Counted from the first letter of the stretch, positions 32,493 through 42,645 are shown. The stretch is DNA of 64,000 nucleotides from an uncultured Ruminococcus sp. (GCA_900539465.1 UQCF01000009.1:1-64000); one strand, 5' to 3'. Notes: generated by a model not told the origin, from the letters alone. Made by a program: numbers and translations.

Positions 32493-33455
32493 CTATTTTT
32501 TTATTTTAAGAGCGAGTGAGTAGATTTTTGGCGACAAATTAAAAAGCTTAAGGTTTTTCGGCTTATCCGAAATTTCGGAATAATAATCCTTAAACAGTGA
32601 AACGGCTTCTTTTTTTACTTCAGATTTTTTGGTTGAAAGATAAACCTCGGCAAAATTGTTGCACGCCGCTTTCAAATTTTTTTGACGGATTTCTTCATAG
32701 CCTTTTCTTTTAAAATACTCTTGATGGTCGGCATAAACGGTTTTCATAATATAAAGCCTGTATTCATCTTTGGCATTTTCGTAAGACAGACTGCCGGGGC
32801 GCTTATAATAATAATACAAGCACTCATTGGTATACACCACTTTCTCTGCCTCGCCTATTGCGCGCTGGGTGAAGCTTTCGTCCTCGTTTCTGGGCAAACG
32901 CTCGTTAAATCTCAGCCCGTCAAATATTTTGCGGCGATAAAGGCAGTTCCAAACGGCGGGCACGTCGTCGGCATACCAGCCGTAGAATTTGCCGTCATAA
33001 AAAATATCGAGTGCCTCAAATTTTGAGCGGACGGTTATCTGCGGTGCGGTTTCGCTCATCGGCTCGGAATAATCCATGCTTTCAACTCCGCGGCCGTGGC
33101 ACCTTGCAATATCGGCGCCGTATTCGTTTATGAGAGTAATAAGCCGCTCGCAATATTTTTCGGAGATATAATCGTCCGAATCAATCAGCGCTATATACTC
33201 CCCTGCCGCGGCGTCAATACCGGCATTTCTCGCAGAAGAAAGTCCGCCGTTTTTTTTGCTTATAACCTTTATGCGGCTGTCCTTTTTAGAATACTCGGCT
33301 ATTATATCGCCTGTGCCGTCGGTTGAACCGTCGTTAACACATATTATCTCAAGGTTTTTATATGTCTGCGCCAAAATCGTATCAAGGCAATTTGAAATAT
33401 ATTTTTCAACATTGTATGACGGCACTATGACCGATATAAGACCGCTGCTGCTCAT
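32493..33455 (-). CDS. Family 2 glycosyltransferase
   Basis: A 320-residue GT-A enzyme. Motifs in order: SVIVPSYNVEKYISNCLDTI, IICVNDGSTDGTGDI, KNGGLSSARNAGIDAAAGEY, IALIDSDDYIS, RNEDESFTQRAI (the ED acceptor-side motif). It transfers a sugar from a nucleotide sugar onto a surface polysaccharide or lipid; donor and acceptor cannot be told. The C-terminus is basic and helical, probably touching the membrane. ATG at 33455 behind GAGAGGTG, 16 bases downstream of the topoisomerase A gene, so it may be co-transcribed with it. Confidence 0.92.
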   Translation of the reverse strand: MSSSGLISVIVPSYNVEKYISNCLDTILAQTYKNLEIICVNDGSTDGTGDIIAEYSKKDSRIKVISKKNGGLSSARNAGIDAAAGEYIALIDSDDYISEKYCERLITLINEYGADIARCHGRGVESMDYSEPMSETAPQITVRSKFEALDIFYDGKFYGWYADDVPAVWNCLYRRKIFDGLRFNERLPRNEDESFTQRAIGEAEKVVYTNECLYYYYKRPGSLSYENAKDEYRLYIMKTVYADHQEYFKRKGYEEIRQKNLKAACNNFAEVYLSTKKSEVKKEAVSLFKDYYSEISDKPKNLKLFNLSPKIYSLALKIKK

Positions 33456-33471
33456 AAAAGCACCTCTCAGA

Positions 33472-35712
33472 TTATAATAAAGTCAACTGCTCACCTGCGT
33501 CCTCTGCGCTCGGGAGCGCGCCTGTTGACGGCAGGTTTTTGGTTTTGTATCTGTAAGGCTTTGCAAACTCGCCCTCAACATAATCTCTCACTCCGACAAG
33601 CTTGTGACCTTTTTTAAGCGTAAACACAACTATTCCCTGTGTGTCTTTAGTCGTCTTGGACGAAACCGCGCCCGTGTTTATCAAAAGCAATCTGCCTGCG
33701 CTTGATTTAAGCACAATATCTTTATCCTGTGCAATCTGCATCATGCAAGAAAGCGGGAATTTTTCGCAATATGCCTTGATTAGCTTTTTGCGGTTTGTCT
33801 TGGTCTGATATGCCGAAAGAGAAACCTTTGCGACACGTCCGTTCTCAAAAAAGAACAACACATAGCCCGAATAATCGAGCGTTACAACCATGCCGACGGT
33901 GCTCTCGCCCTCCTCCATATCGAGCTTTGAGGGTACAAAATCACCGAGCACGCTCGCCTTGCCCATGTCAAAATCATCTGCTCTTGACTTATAGACCTGG
34001 CACTTGTTTGTGAAGAATAAAAGCTCTGCTTTGTTGGTGGTTTCAACCGTCGATACAATCTCATCACCCTCTTTGAGCTTTTGCTCGCCGCTGGTTCTGA
34101 GCGCTTGGGGAGTTATCTTTTTGAAATATCCCTCTTTTGTAAAGAAAAGAGTTACGGCATAATCGGGGATTTCCTTCTCCTGCTCCTCATAATCCGCTAT
34201 CTCGTTCGCGAAGCAGATTTCGCTTCTTCTCTCTTTGCCGTATTTTTTAGAGACTTCGCCGAGCTCTTTAACGATAATCTTTTTAATCTTGGATTTGTGC
34301 GCGAGAATATCCTCCATCTCGGCAATATCCTTTTGCAGCTGCTCAACATCCTGCAATCTTTTTAATATATATTCGCGGTTCAAATGACGCAGTTTTATTT
34401 CTGCAACATATTCTGCCTGAATTTCGTCTATACCGAAGCCTATCATAAGGTTGGGAACAACCTCGCTCTCCTCCTCGGTATTTCTGACGATGGCAATGGC
34501 TTTATCAATATCAAGAAGTATTTTCTGAAGTCCTTTTAAAAGATGCAGCTTGTCCCTTGCCTTTGAAAGGTCAAAATAAACTCTGCGGCCGACGCACTCT
34601 ATTCTGAAAGCTATCCATTCCTCAAGCAATTCTTTAACGCCCATAACTCTCGGTACGCCCGCAATAAGCACGTTGAAATTGCAGGAGAAAGTGTCCTCAA
34701 GCGGAGTCATTTTATAAAGCTTTTGCATAAGTGCGTCCGGGTCAACGCCCTTTTTAAGGTCAATGGTGATTTTAAGACCGGATTTATCCGTTTCGTCACG
34801 AATATCGCTGATTTCTCTGACGGAGCCGGATTTGTATTTTTCGATAACCTTGTCTATTATAGCCTCTGCCGTTGTTGTGGGCGGGATTTCGGTTATTTCG
34901 ATACAGCGGTTCGCCTTGTCATAATTATAAACAGCGCGAACCTTAAATCCGCCTCTGCCGGTGCGATAGATTTCTTCCATCGTCTGTCTGTCATAAATTA
35001 TCTTTGCGCCGCCGATAAAATCGGGAGCCTTTAAGGTGTCCGCAACATTGTGGTCGGGGTCTTTGATAAGTGCGGCGGCGGTTTCGCAGACCTCGGTTAA
35101 ATTAAAAGAGCAGATGGAGCTTGCCATGCCTACGGCGATACCCGTGTTGGCATTGACGAGAACAGAGGGATAGGTAACCGGCAAAAGCGTCGGCTCCGGC
35201 ATGGTATTGTCATAGTTATCGACAAAATCCACCGTGTCTTTATCTATATCTCTGAAAAGCTCTGCGGCGATTTTTTCGAGCTTTGCCTCGGTATATCTCG
35301 AAGCCGCCCACTGCATATCTCTTGAATAAGCTTTACCGAAGTTACCCTTTGAGTCAACATAAGGGTGAAGCAATGCCTCATACCCGCGCGAAAGTCTGAC
35401 CATTGTATCGTAAATTGCGGCGTCGCCGTGGGGATTGAGCCTCATTGTCTGACCGACTATGTTTGCGGACTTCGTCCTTGCTCCGTTTAAAAGCCCCATT
35501 TTGTACATGGTATAAAGCAGCTTTCTGTGAGCCGGCTTAAAGCCGTCTATCTCTGGAATGGCGCGCGACATTATAACACTCATGGCATACGGCATATAGT
35601 TGGTTTCGAGTGTTTCGGTTATGGGCTGCTCAACAACAATGCCCGCACCGAGAATGTGAGCATTGGGGTTTATCTCTTCTTCTTTTTTGCTTACCTGTTT
35701 CTTTTTAGCCAA
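33472..35712 (-). CDS. parC: Type IIA topoisomerase subunit A (ParC/GyrA-like)
   Basis: A 746-residue breakage-reunion subunit. The catalytic Tyr140 lies in QWAASRYTEAKL. The winged-helix region reads KPAHRKLLYTMYKMGLL and NPHGDAAIYDTMVRLSRG. The position equal to GyrA Ser83 is Ala98, a substitution that lowers fluoroquinolone binding in classic enzymes. GNFGKAYSRD differs from the usual GNFGSxDGD. The DNA gate coiled coil and a degenerate C-terminal beta-pinwheel (blocks such as KLIKAYCEKF, RLLLINTGAVSSKTTKDTQG) follow. It works with the B subunit upstream; the pair differs enough from standard gyrase to be the second (topo IV-type) enzyme. Start is a TTG at 35712 behind AAGGGGG. Confidence 0.9.
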   Translation of the reverse strand: MAKKKQVSKKEEEINPNAHILGAGIVVEQPITETLETNYMPYAMSVIMSRAIPEIDGFKPAHRKLLYTMYKMGLLNGARTKSANIVGQTMRLNPHGDAAIYDTMVRLSRGYEALLHPYVDSKGNFGKAYSRDMQWAASRYTEAKLEKIAAELFRDIDKDTVDFVDNYDNTMPEPTLLPVTYPSVLVNANTGIAVGMASSICSFNLTEVCETAAALIKDPDHNVADTLKAPDFIGGAKIIYDRQTMEEIYRTGRGGFKVRAVYNYDKANRCIEITEIPPTTTAEAIIDKVIEKYKSGSVREISDIRDETDKSGLKITIDLKKGVDPDALMQKLYKMTPLEDTFSCNFNVLIAGVPRVMGVKELLEEWIAFRIECVGRRVYFDLSKARDKLHLLKGLQKILLDIDKAIAIVRNTEEESEVVPNLMIGFGIDEIQAEYVAEIKLRHLNREYILKRLQDVEQLQKDIAEMEDILAHKSKIKKIIVKELGEVSKKYGKERRSEICFANEIADYEEQEKEIPDYAVTLFFTKEGYFKKITPQALRTSGEQKLKEGDEIVSTVETTNKAELLFFTNKCQVYKSRADDFDMGKASVLGDFVPSKLDMEEGESTVGMVVTLDYSGYVLFFFENGRVAKVSLSAYQTKTNRKKLIKAYCEKFPLSCMMQIAQDKDIVLKSSAGRLLLINTGAVSSKTTKDTQGIVVFTLKKGHKLVGVRDYVEGEFAKPYRYKTKNLPSTGALPSAEDAGEQLTLL

Positions 35713-35725
35713 ACTTAACGCCCCC

Positions 35726-37708
35726 TTAGCTGAGATCCGTCATCTCGATAAAGAGATGTCCATTATCTGTGATGTGTTGTTTTCTGCCCGCGAGGTCGTC
35801 GCCGAGGAGCATATCGAACACCTCTGCGGTTCTCTGCGCGTCCTCCGGCTCAACCTTTATCAGTCTGCGCGTTTTGGGATTCATAGTGGTAAGCCACATC
35901 ATATCGGGGTCGTTTTCGCCAAGTCCCTTTGAGCGCTGAATTGTGAATTTTTGCTTGCCGATTTCTTCGAGAGCCTGCGTTTTTTCTTTTTCGGTGTAAG
36001 CAAACCACACCTGATCCTTGCAGTTTATCTCATAAAGCGGAGTTTCGGCGATAAACACCTTGCCCTCTTCTATAAGCGTGGGCATAAGGCGGTATATCAT
36101 GGTGAGTATAAGCGTCCTTATCTGAAAGCCGTCAACGTCGGCATCGGTACAGATTATGACCTTGCTCCAGCGAAGCATATCAAGGTTAAAGGACGACAGG
36201 TTTTTGCTTGCCTTTGACTTGACCTCTACGCCGCAGCCGAGAATTTTTATAAGGTCGGTGATAATCTCATTTTTAAAGATTTTATCATACTCGCTCTTTA
36301 AGCAGTTGAGAATTTTGCCCCTGACAGGAATAACCGCCTGAAATTCGGCGTTTCTTGCCTGTTTGCACGCGCCGAGAGCAGAATCGCCCTCAACGATAAA
36401 AATTTCTCTTTCGCTTGTGTCTTTGCTGCGGCAATCTACGAATTTCTGTATTCTGTTTGTAAAATCCGTGCTTGATTGCAGGGTCTTTTTAAGGTTTTGA
36501 CGGGTCGTCTCCGCCCTTATGCGGCTTCTCATGTTAATAAGAACCTGGTCGGCAATTTTATCCGCCTCGGTCTTATTTTCTATAAAGTAAATCTCAAGCT
36601 GATGACGCAAGAAATCCGTCATGGCTTCTTGAATGAATTTGTTGTTTATCGCCTTTTTGGTCTGGTTTTCGTATGAAGTCTGCGTTGAAAAAGAAGAAAT
36701 AATAATTGCAAGGCATTCTTCAACATCTTCAAATTTAATTTTAGCGTCGTTCTTTAAATATTTGCCGCTCGTTTTAAGGTAAGAGTCTATGCTGTAAACA
36801 AAAGCGTTTCGCACCGCCTTTTCGGGTGCTCCGCCGTATTCGAGAAAGCTCGAGTTGTGGTAATATTCCTTGAGCTTCACCTTGTTTGAGAAGCAAAGAA
36901 CGGCGTTTATTTTAACGCGGTAATCTTTTAAATCTTCTCTGTCTCTGCCTGTGCGCTCCGTTTGCCAGGTCTGCACCGAAGTCAGCGCATTTTCGCCGAC
37001 GACCTCGTTTATATAGTCCGTTATGCCGTTATCATATTTATATTCAAAAGTCTCAAAGCTGTTTTTGCCCGTCTGATTTTTAAGGATAAACGTAACGCCT
37101 GCATTAACAATTGCCTGCTTTTTAAGCACGTCCTTATAATAATCCAGCGGAATGTCAATATCGGTAAAGACCTTTAAATCGGGGCGCCATTTTATTCTGG
37201 AGCCCGTATCACGGTGGCGGTACTCTTCTTTTTGCATTTTGCCCGAGGGCTTGCCGGCTTTAAAATTCAGCGTATATTTAAAGCCGTCGCGGTGAATTTC
37301 AGCCTCCATATATTCCGAAGAATACTGCGTGGCGCAAAGACCCAGGCCGTTGAGCCCGAGTGAGAACTCATAGCTGCCGCCGTTGTTGGTGTCATACTTT
37401 CCGCCCGCGTAGAGCTCACAAAAAACAAGCTCCCAGTTGAACTTTTTTTCTTTTTCGTTGTAATCAACAGGTATACCGCGTCCGAAATCCTGAATCTCAA
37501 CGGAGTTATCCGAGAACCTTGTGACGACAATTTTATCGCCGTAGCCCTCTCTCGCCTCGTCAATGGAGTTTGAGAGTATCTCAAAAACCGAGTGCTCGCA
37601 GCCGTCAAGTCCGTCCGAGCCGAAGATGACCGCAGGACGCAGTCTGACTCTGTCCGCACCCTTGAGCGTGGTTATGGAATCGTTGCTGTAGCTTGCTTTT
37701 TTGGGCAT
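35726..37708 (-). CDS. parE: Type IIA topoisomerase subunit B (ParE/GyrB-like)
   Basis: A 660-residue ATPase subunit. The GHKL site reads EILSNSIDEAREGY (Asn, Glu) and DFGRGIPV; the lid is SLGLNGLGLCATQYSS. The TOPRIM acidic residues are IVEGDSALGACKQARN and CTDADVDGFQIRTL, and the DNA-gate contact is QRSKGLGENDPDMMW. Leu replaces the first Gly of EGDSAGG, a mark of this divergent clostridial clade. It supplies ATP-driven strand passage for chromosome unlinking. ATG at 37708 was chosen, just after GGGGGTAGGCGG; another ATG at 37723 lies before that site. Its own promoter is at 37745-37773, and the A subunit follows after 13 bases. Confidence 0.9.
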   Translation of the reverse strand: MPKKASYSNDSITTLKGADRVRLRPAVIFGSDGLDGCEHSVFEILSNSIDEAREGYGDKIVVTRFSDNSVEIQDFGRGIPVDYNEKEKKFNWELVFCELYAGGKYDTNNGGSYEFSLGLNGLGLCATQYSSEYMEAEIHRDGFKYTLNFKAGKPSGKMQKEEYRHRDTGSRIKWRPDLKVFTDIDIPLDYYKDVLKKQAIVNAGVTFILKNQTGKNSFETFEYKYDNGITDYINEVVGENALTSVQTWQTERTGRDREDLKDYRVKINAVLCFSNKVKLKEYYHNSSFLEYGGAPEKAVRNAFVYSIDSYLKTSGKYLKNDAKIKFEDVEECLAIIISSFSTQTSYENQTKKAINNKFIQEAMTDFLRHQLEIYFIENKTEADKIADQVLINMRSRIRAETTRQNLKKTLQSSTDFTNRIQKFVDCRSKDTSEREIFIVEGDSALGACKQARNAEFQAVIPVRGKILNCLKSEYDKIFKNEIITDLIKILGCGVEVKSKASKNLSSFNLDMLRWSKVIICTDADVDGFQIRTLILTMIYRLMPTLIEEGKVFIAETPLYEINCKDQVWFAYTEKEKTQALEEIGKQKFTIQRSKGLGENDPDMMWLTTMNPKTRRLIKVEPEDAQRTAEVFDMLLGDDLAGRKQHITDNGHLFIEMTDLS

Positions 37709-37744
37709 TCCGCCTACCCCCATGATAAAAATAGTTTACAAATA

Positions 37745-37773
37745 AATATACAATATATATGAATTTTTGTCAA
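37745..37773 (-). promoter_or_regulatory. Promoter of the topoisomerase operon
   Basis: Minus-strand TTGACA (37768-37773), 17-base spacer, TATATT (37745-37750), about 35 bases before the parE-like start. Confidence 0.75.
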
Positions 37774-37798
37774 GCAAAACAGCACATGCTGTGTCGAA

Positions 37799-37832
37799 TA
37801 AAAAAGCGAAGATGAGGTAGCCCCACCTTCGC
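37799..37832 (-). terminator. Terminator of the dockerin operon
   Basis: GCGAAGGTGGGG and CCTCATCTTCGC pair around a short loop; TTTTTTATT follows on the minus strand. Confidence 0.85.
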
Positions 37833-37843
37833 ATAAGATTATT

Positions 37844-39766
37844 TTATTTTATTAGAGATAAAATTTTCGAGATGATTTCTTTAATAAAAGAAACAATCTT
37901 TTTGATAAATATAACAAGATTAGATTCAGATTCGGTTTCCGGCTCTTTCGGTTCATCGGGCTCTGCGACAATGTCGGCGTTCGGTTCTGCCGACTGGTCT
38001 ATGAGGCTTTCATATTCGATATATGCTTCGTCGCTCTTTAGCTCCTCGGGCGTTTTTGACTGGTCAATGCTTGAAAGGAGAAGCCCTGCTCTTTCCAGTA
38101 GCGCAACATCCGAAGCGTCTATAACTCCGTCATGGTTGCAGTCCGCAGCAGCCCAAATTTCATTGCCGACCTGCTCCTTTGTCAAATGTCCGTTTACCAT
38201 GAGATTCACTTTATATGCGTCTGCTCCGTCATACTTGCCGTCGCCGTCAACATCGCCGAAAAGCACCGCGGTGTAGGTGTCGGCTATGCTGCCGTCTATC
38301 CACTTGACTACGTTGAACTTGGTGCCCGTGCCGACGGTTGCTCTGCTATTCTCAACCGGTACTACATCGCAGCCGCTTGAGTTAATATCAAAATAACTTA
38401 AATCGTCTGCTGTTATTCCATTTCTGATACCGCTTATTATTTTGTTTTCACTGTCAATTTTTAAATTTGCCGACGGCTCGGATTCAAAAGAGTAATCGTA
38501 CAAGCTCTTGTACTTAAATCCGCATTTTTCTGCTAACTTTTTATGATTGTCGCACACGCCATATAAAACTATAGTAGACCTGCCACCATATATATTAGAA
38601 CATCTGTAAAATTCTTCTGAATTTATTTTTATATTTTCATCATATAACCGTATGGTTTTCAAGTTGTTTAATGTCTGAAATACCGGAGTTTCAAAATATA
38701 TAGCATCTTTAATGATTATATCAGTGACATAGCACGGATCGCCATCGAAAGATCTCCATGGTGTACAATAGCCAAAAACATCCCTCACTGCTTTAACATT
38801 ATTGCTTTCTGTACCTGTGTACGCTGTTAAGGAGCCGGTATTCTTATTCCAAACAAAATACGGATATTCTCCGATTGAATATTTTTTGTTAAATGTGTAT
38901 GTTGTTTCCGTGTAATTATCTCTTTCTATTCTAAGAGCCTTATTGATTAATCCGTTTAATTTGTTTGTATAATTATCAATATCTTTTTGCAATATATCTT
39001 CCGCATTATATGCTTCGGCGGCAAATTTACTGTATTCTTTTAAATAAGAGTAAGTTGCCATGCTTGCGTTTGAAAAATCGGTCGACTCATATCTTTTTAT
39101 GGCAGTCTGCAAATCATCTTTTACTGATGAAAAAACTGTATTCAAATTAGGTTTTACAGCTTGCTCAATTGCCACCTCATATTTTATATATTTTTCATCG
39201 TCCTTTAATTCGCTGTATGTTTTTACATCAAACTCTGTTAAATAAAGTTCACGAGCCTGTTTTGTTATTTGATAGTCATAAACATTTATTTTTCCGTCAT
39301 GATTAACATCACACGCAAGCCAAGCCGCTTCACCTATGCTTTTTCGGGTATCTTCGGGATTTGAGCTATGGATTACGGTATCATACATTTTATAATCCGA
39401 AGTGAATAGGCTATGATACCCGACTCCGTCTATATCACCGTATAATATAACCGTATAGGTATCAATAACAGAATCATCTGACGATTTCAGCAGTTCAACT
39501 ATCGTACCTGTCCCGACAAGACTTTCTTTCATTGTAATTTTTAGATAACAGCCTACAGTTTCAAATTCGGATTTAAACTCATCTTCGGTCATTATGGGGT
39601 GAACACCGGTTATATATTTTATATCGTCCCATATTTTAATATTCGAGCCTTCTTTTGCTTTTATATACGGTTCGGCGGCATAGGAATACATACCGAATAC
39701 GGAAAAAACGAGCACAAAGGAAAGAAAAATTGATGTAACTTGCTTTAATACTTTTATCTTTTTCAT
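37844..39766 (-). CDS. Secreted dockerin-containing protein with amphipathic C-terminal tail
   Basis: A 640-residue exported protein (signal MKKIKVLKQVTSIFLSFVLV, then FSVFGMYSYA). Two dockerin-like modules are visible. The first (residues about 125-190) has YGDIDGVGYHSLFTSDYKMY and ACDVNHDGKINVYDYQITKQ. The second (about 505-570) has FGDVDGDGKYDGADAYKVNL and AADCNHDGVIDASDVALLER; both show the DxNxDGxxxxxD calcium loops. The middle holds a degenerate LRR-like stretch (NLKTIRLYDENIKINSEEFY). A proline/glutamate-rich linker is followed by a final 26-residue amphipathic helix (FIKKIVSFIKEIISKILSLI). No catalytic domain is recognised. It lies 23 bases after the subtilisin-LRR-dockerin gene. The coding region is AT-richer than most of the window. 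Confidence 0.82.
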   Translation of the reverse strand: MKKIKVLKQVTSIFLSFVLVFSVFGMYSYAAEPYIKAKEGSNIKIWDDIKYITGVHPIMTEDEFKSEFETVGCYLKITMKESLVGTGTIVELLKSSDDSVIDTYTVILYGDIDGVGYHSLFTSDYKMYDTVIHSSNPEDTRKSIGEAAWLACDVNHDGKINVYDYQITKQARELYLTEFDVKTYSELKDDEKYIKYEVAIEQAVKPNLNTVFSSVKDDLQTAIKRYESTDFSNASMATYSYLKEYSKFAAEAYNAEDILQKDIDNYTNKLNGLINKALRIERDNYTETTYTFNKKYSIGEYPYFVWNKNTGSLTAYTGTESNNVKAVRDVFGYCTPWRSFDGDPCYVTDIIIKDAIYFETPVFQTLNNLKTIRLYDENIKINSEEFYRCSNIYGGRSTIVLYGVCDNHKKLAEKCGFKYKSLYDYSFESEPSANLKIDSENKIISGIRNGITADDLSYFDINSSGCDVVPVENSRATVGTGTKFNVVKWIDGSIADTYTAVLFGDVDGDGKYDGADAYKVNLMVNGHLTKEQVGNEIWAAADCNHDGVIDASDVALLERAGLLLSSIDQSKTPEELKSDEAYIEYESLIDQSAEPNADIVAEPDEPKEPETESESNLVIFIKKIVSFIKEIISKILSLIK

Positions 39767-39789
39767 ATATTACACCCCTTACATAATAT

Positions 39790-42645
39790 TCAATTACCGG
39801 GAACCTGTGAAAGTGTTGCCTTGCCCATAGTAACAAGAGACAAACAATCAACATCCTCTTGAGTTATACCGTCGCCGTAATTTACCACATCACCGGCAAG
39901 CATATAAATTTCATCACGAGTTATTTTGTTTGCCAAGATATGCGATAAAACAGCAACATCCGATGCATCAATAATTCCGTCACCGTTGAGATCGCCGAAA
40001 ATAAGAACCGTGTACGTTTCGGTCTTAGTGCCGTCCGGAAGCTTCAGATTGATTTTATGTCCCGTACCGATATAACGCATTCCATACCCATTTGATTCAA
40101 CGTCATATGTTCCCTCTCCGCCGGACATTTCTATAAACAATCTTAAGCTTGCCCTTGTAAGTCGTGTGCACAATCCGTATATAATTTTATTCTCACGGTC
40201 AATAACACAGGTGGAATTTTCTACCGCAGATATATCCGGCAACAAGGCAAAGCTGACAAAGCTTTCATTTGTGTCGGCAACATAGCTTTGAGCCGAAGAG
40301 CCGGAATAGCCGTAAATGACAACATTTGTATTTTCAATATGGCAGAATACATTGGAATTAAAAACCATTGATGAATTAAGAGATATTACTCTTTCTGCTT
40401 TTGACATATAAAAAGCATAGCTTTCTATTTCTGTAATATTAGAGCCTAAAGCAACATCACCTGAGAGATGCGGAATGTTTGAAAAAGCAAACTTTTTTAT
40501 TATCGCATTATATTTTGACGGAAGCTTCAATTGCATTAACCTTGAATTGTAAAAAGCATACTCTCCTATATCTCCGCACCCGCTTAAATCCGCAATATTC
40601 AGATTGCTGCATTCGATAAACGCAGCTTCAGAAATTGCAGTTCCGTTTTGCGGGAATGTCACAGATGACAATTCGTTGTTAAATTCAAAAGCAAAACCGC
40701 CAATATGCTCTGCATTACTCAGGTTAACGAATGTTAGCTTTTTACAAAATCCAAAGGCGTCTGCTCCAAATACTTTAAGCAAAGAAAAAATATCGGAATA
40801 CTCATTTTCCGAATTTAAATATTGAACCGAATTTAAATTGATACAATTCATAAATGCGGCTGTACCTATTTCGGTTACCGAAGACGGCAGAACAACACTT
40901 TCGAGTGAAACAAAATCACTAAACGAATAGTCACCGATTTTGGTTACATTTTCTCCGACGACCGTAACGCTCGTCACGTTTTTTATGCTATTCCCATACC
41001 ACGGGGTATTATACACCGAATCAAAATCCGGCATTTGAGATGTTCCGCAATTTACAGTCAAAGATTTTGAACCGTCTGAATTATCGGTAAAATTAAAGCC
41101 GATATTTTCATTGTTGTTTTTGGGAACCGAATATGTAGAGTCTACGGCTTTTATAACATCTATTAAGCTAACCGTAGGTATTAACATATCCAAAATATTA
41201 TTATGTGTTTTCGGATGATACATAATGTTTTGGAAAACAGAAATAACCTCTGCCTTCTTTTCCGAAAATGTTTTTCCGGCAAAATGTGATTCCGGCAGCA
41301 AGGCAAGATAGTATGCTATTACTCCGGCTGTCAGCGGTGCGGCAAACGATGTACCTTCGGTATAATGATAGCTTGAAACAGAAGTTAACGGACTCTTATG
41401 CAAAGCAAAAATATTGCTTGCCGGTGCAATAACATCATAGCCTAAAACATCGTCAGGCGTTCTGTGCTTGGCAATACCAAAATCCGATCCTTCCCATATT
41501 TTTCCATTATTATCATATCCCATAACACCGATAACATTTTCGTACGCCGCCGGATAATTAGGTGAATTATATTCTATAGTATTGCTTTCTCCGTTTTCAT
41601 ATGCCAATTCGTTTGAAATATCATAAATATATGAACCCTTGTTACCCGCCGAAGCAATCATTAAAATCCCGCAGTTTTCGACTAGATTTATCGCAGACTC
41701 TAGCGTTGAAATAGATTCTGTTGTAATACCGTTTTCTATATTTACGGCAAAGCCAACCGACATACTAACTATATCAACGTCGTGAATTTTTTGTGTTCTG
41801 CCAACCATAAGCCCAAGAGCACTAATAACAGAGGACATCATAGCTTTAAAATCATCTAAAATCTCTCCGTTTTTATACTCTACTTGTGAGTTAGAAAGTG
41901 CCTTTATCGGCACAATTTCTACATATGGATTTATGCCTACATCTCTTCCGAAAAAGTCTTTTGATACAATGGTAGATATAACATCGGTTCCGTGCCCGAT
42001 ATTGTCTGTTATATCATACTTGTTCTCGTTCTTAACAGTATTATAGCCATGGTAAACATTGCCGTCGACCGTAAATGATGTTATATTGTCGCGGATTGCT
42101 TCATTTTCATAATCTGCGCCGGAATCTATAACAGCTATTTTTACCGGTCTCGGCTCTATATTGTTGTCGGCTAAATATTTTTTCATCTCTTCATTGCCCA
42201 TTTTATTAAGGTACCAAGATGAATATGTACTTTCATATTCAACAGACTGAGACGGTGGAGTTTCACCGCCGGTAAGCGTGCCTATATAGTTAGGCTCGGC
42301 ACTTATAACGCCACCCTCTCTGCCCAAGCGATAGCAATATGAAGCCATATTTTCTATTGATTCGACATTTGCTTCATAAATAGACCTAACATAACCGTTT
42401 GGCATTGTATATGACAAAAGCAAAGAGTATGATGTGAAATCATATTTATTGTTTAAAGTATTTATTGTTTCATCGTTACCACTGTCTGATGTAACTATTA
42501 AGACCTCTCCGTCAACATAGTCTGTTGCAATTGCAATTTCTCTGCTGAAATTGATGTTTTCAAGCGCAAATCCACTGACGCTTAACATCATTGATATTAT
42601 TATTATAACCGACACCGTTCCAAGTAATTTTTTGACCCTTTTCAT
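39790..42645 (-). CDS. Secreted subtilisin-like protease with LRR repeats and dockerin
   Basis: A 951-residue multidomain protein. A signal peptide and propeptide-like region (about 25-130) precede an S8 protease domain: Asp in KIAVIDSGADYEN, His in GHGTDVISTIV, oxyanion Asn in MIASAGNKGS and Ser in EGTSFAAPLTAGVIAYYLAL. All catalytic residues are present. Residues about 545-780 are LRR_5/BspA repeats (SVTVVGENVTKIGDYSFSDF, LPSSVTEIGTAAFMNC), probably for binding targets. The end is a dockerin: FGDLNGDGIIDASDVAVLSH, plus a second, weaker calcium loop. It would cleave proteins at the cell surface or in a cohesin-bound assembly. ATG at 42645 with GGAGGGTAAA upstream; promoter at 42747-42775. 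Confidence 0.9.
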   Translation of the reverse strand: MKRVKKLLGTVSVIIIISMMLSVSGFALENINFSREIAIATDYVDGEVLIVTSDSGNDETINTLNNKYDFTSYSLLLSYTMPNGYVRSIYEANVESIENMASYCYRLGREGGVISAEPNYIGTLTGGETPPSQSVEYESTYSSWYLNKMGNEEMKKYLADNNIEPRPVKIAVIDSGADYENEAIRDNITSFTVDGNVYHGYNTVKNENKYDITDNIGHGTDVISTIVSKDFFGRDVGINPYVEIVPIKALSNSQVEYKNGEILDDFKAMMSSVISALGLMVGRTQKIHDVDIVSMSVGFAVNIENGITTESISTLESAINLVENCGILMIASAGNKGSYIYDISNELAYENGESNTIEYNSPNYPAAYENVIGVMGYDNNGKIWEGSDFGIAKHRTPDDVLGYDVIAPASNIFALHKSPLTSVSSYHYTEGTSFAAPLTAGVIAYYLALLPESHFAGKTFSEKKAEVISVFQNIMYHPKTHNNILDMLIPTVSLIDVIKAVDSTYSVPKNNNENIGFNFTDNSDGSKSLTVNCGTSQMPDFDSVYNTPWYGNSIKNVTSVTVVGENVTKIGDYSFSDFVSLESVVLPSSVTEIGTAAFMNCINLNSVQYLNSENEYSDIFSLLKVFGADAFGFCKKLTFVNLSNAEHIGGFAFEFNNELSSVTFPQNGTAISEAAFIECSNLNIADLSGCGDIGEYAFYNSRLMQLKLPSKYNAIIKKFAFSNIPHLSGDVALGSNITEIESYAFYMSKAERVISLNSSMVFNSNVFCHIENTNVVIYGYSGSSAQSYVADTNESFVSFALLPDISAVENSTCVIDRENKIIYGLCTRLTRASLRLFIEMSGGEGTYDVESNGYGMRYIGTGHKINLKLPDGTKTETYTVLIFGDLNGDGIIDASDVAVLSHILANKITRDEIYMLAGDVVNYGDGITQEDVDCLSLVTMGKATLSQVPGN

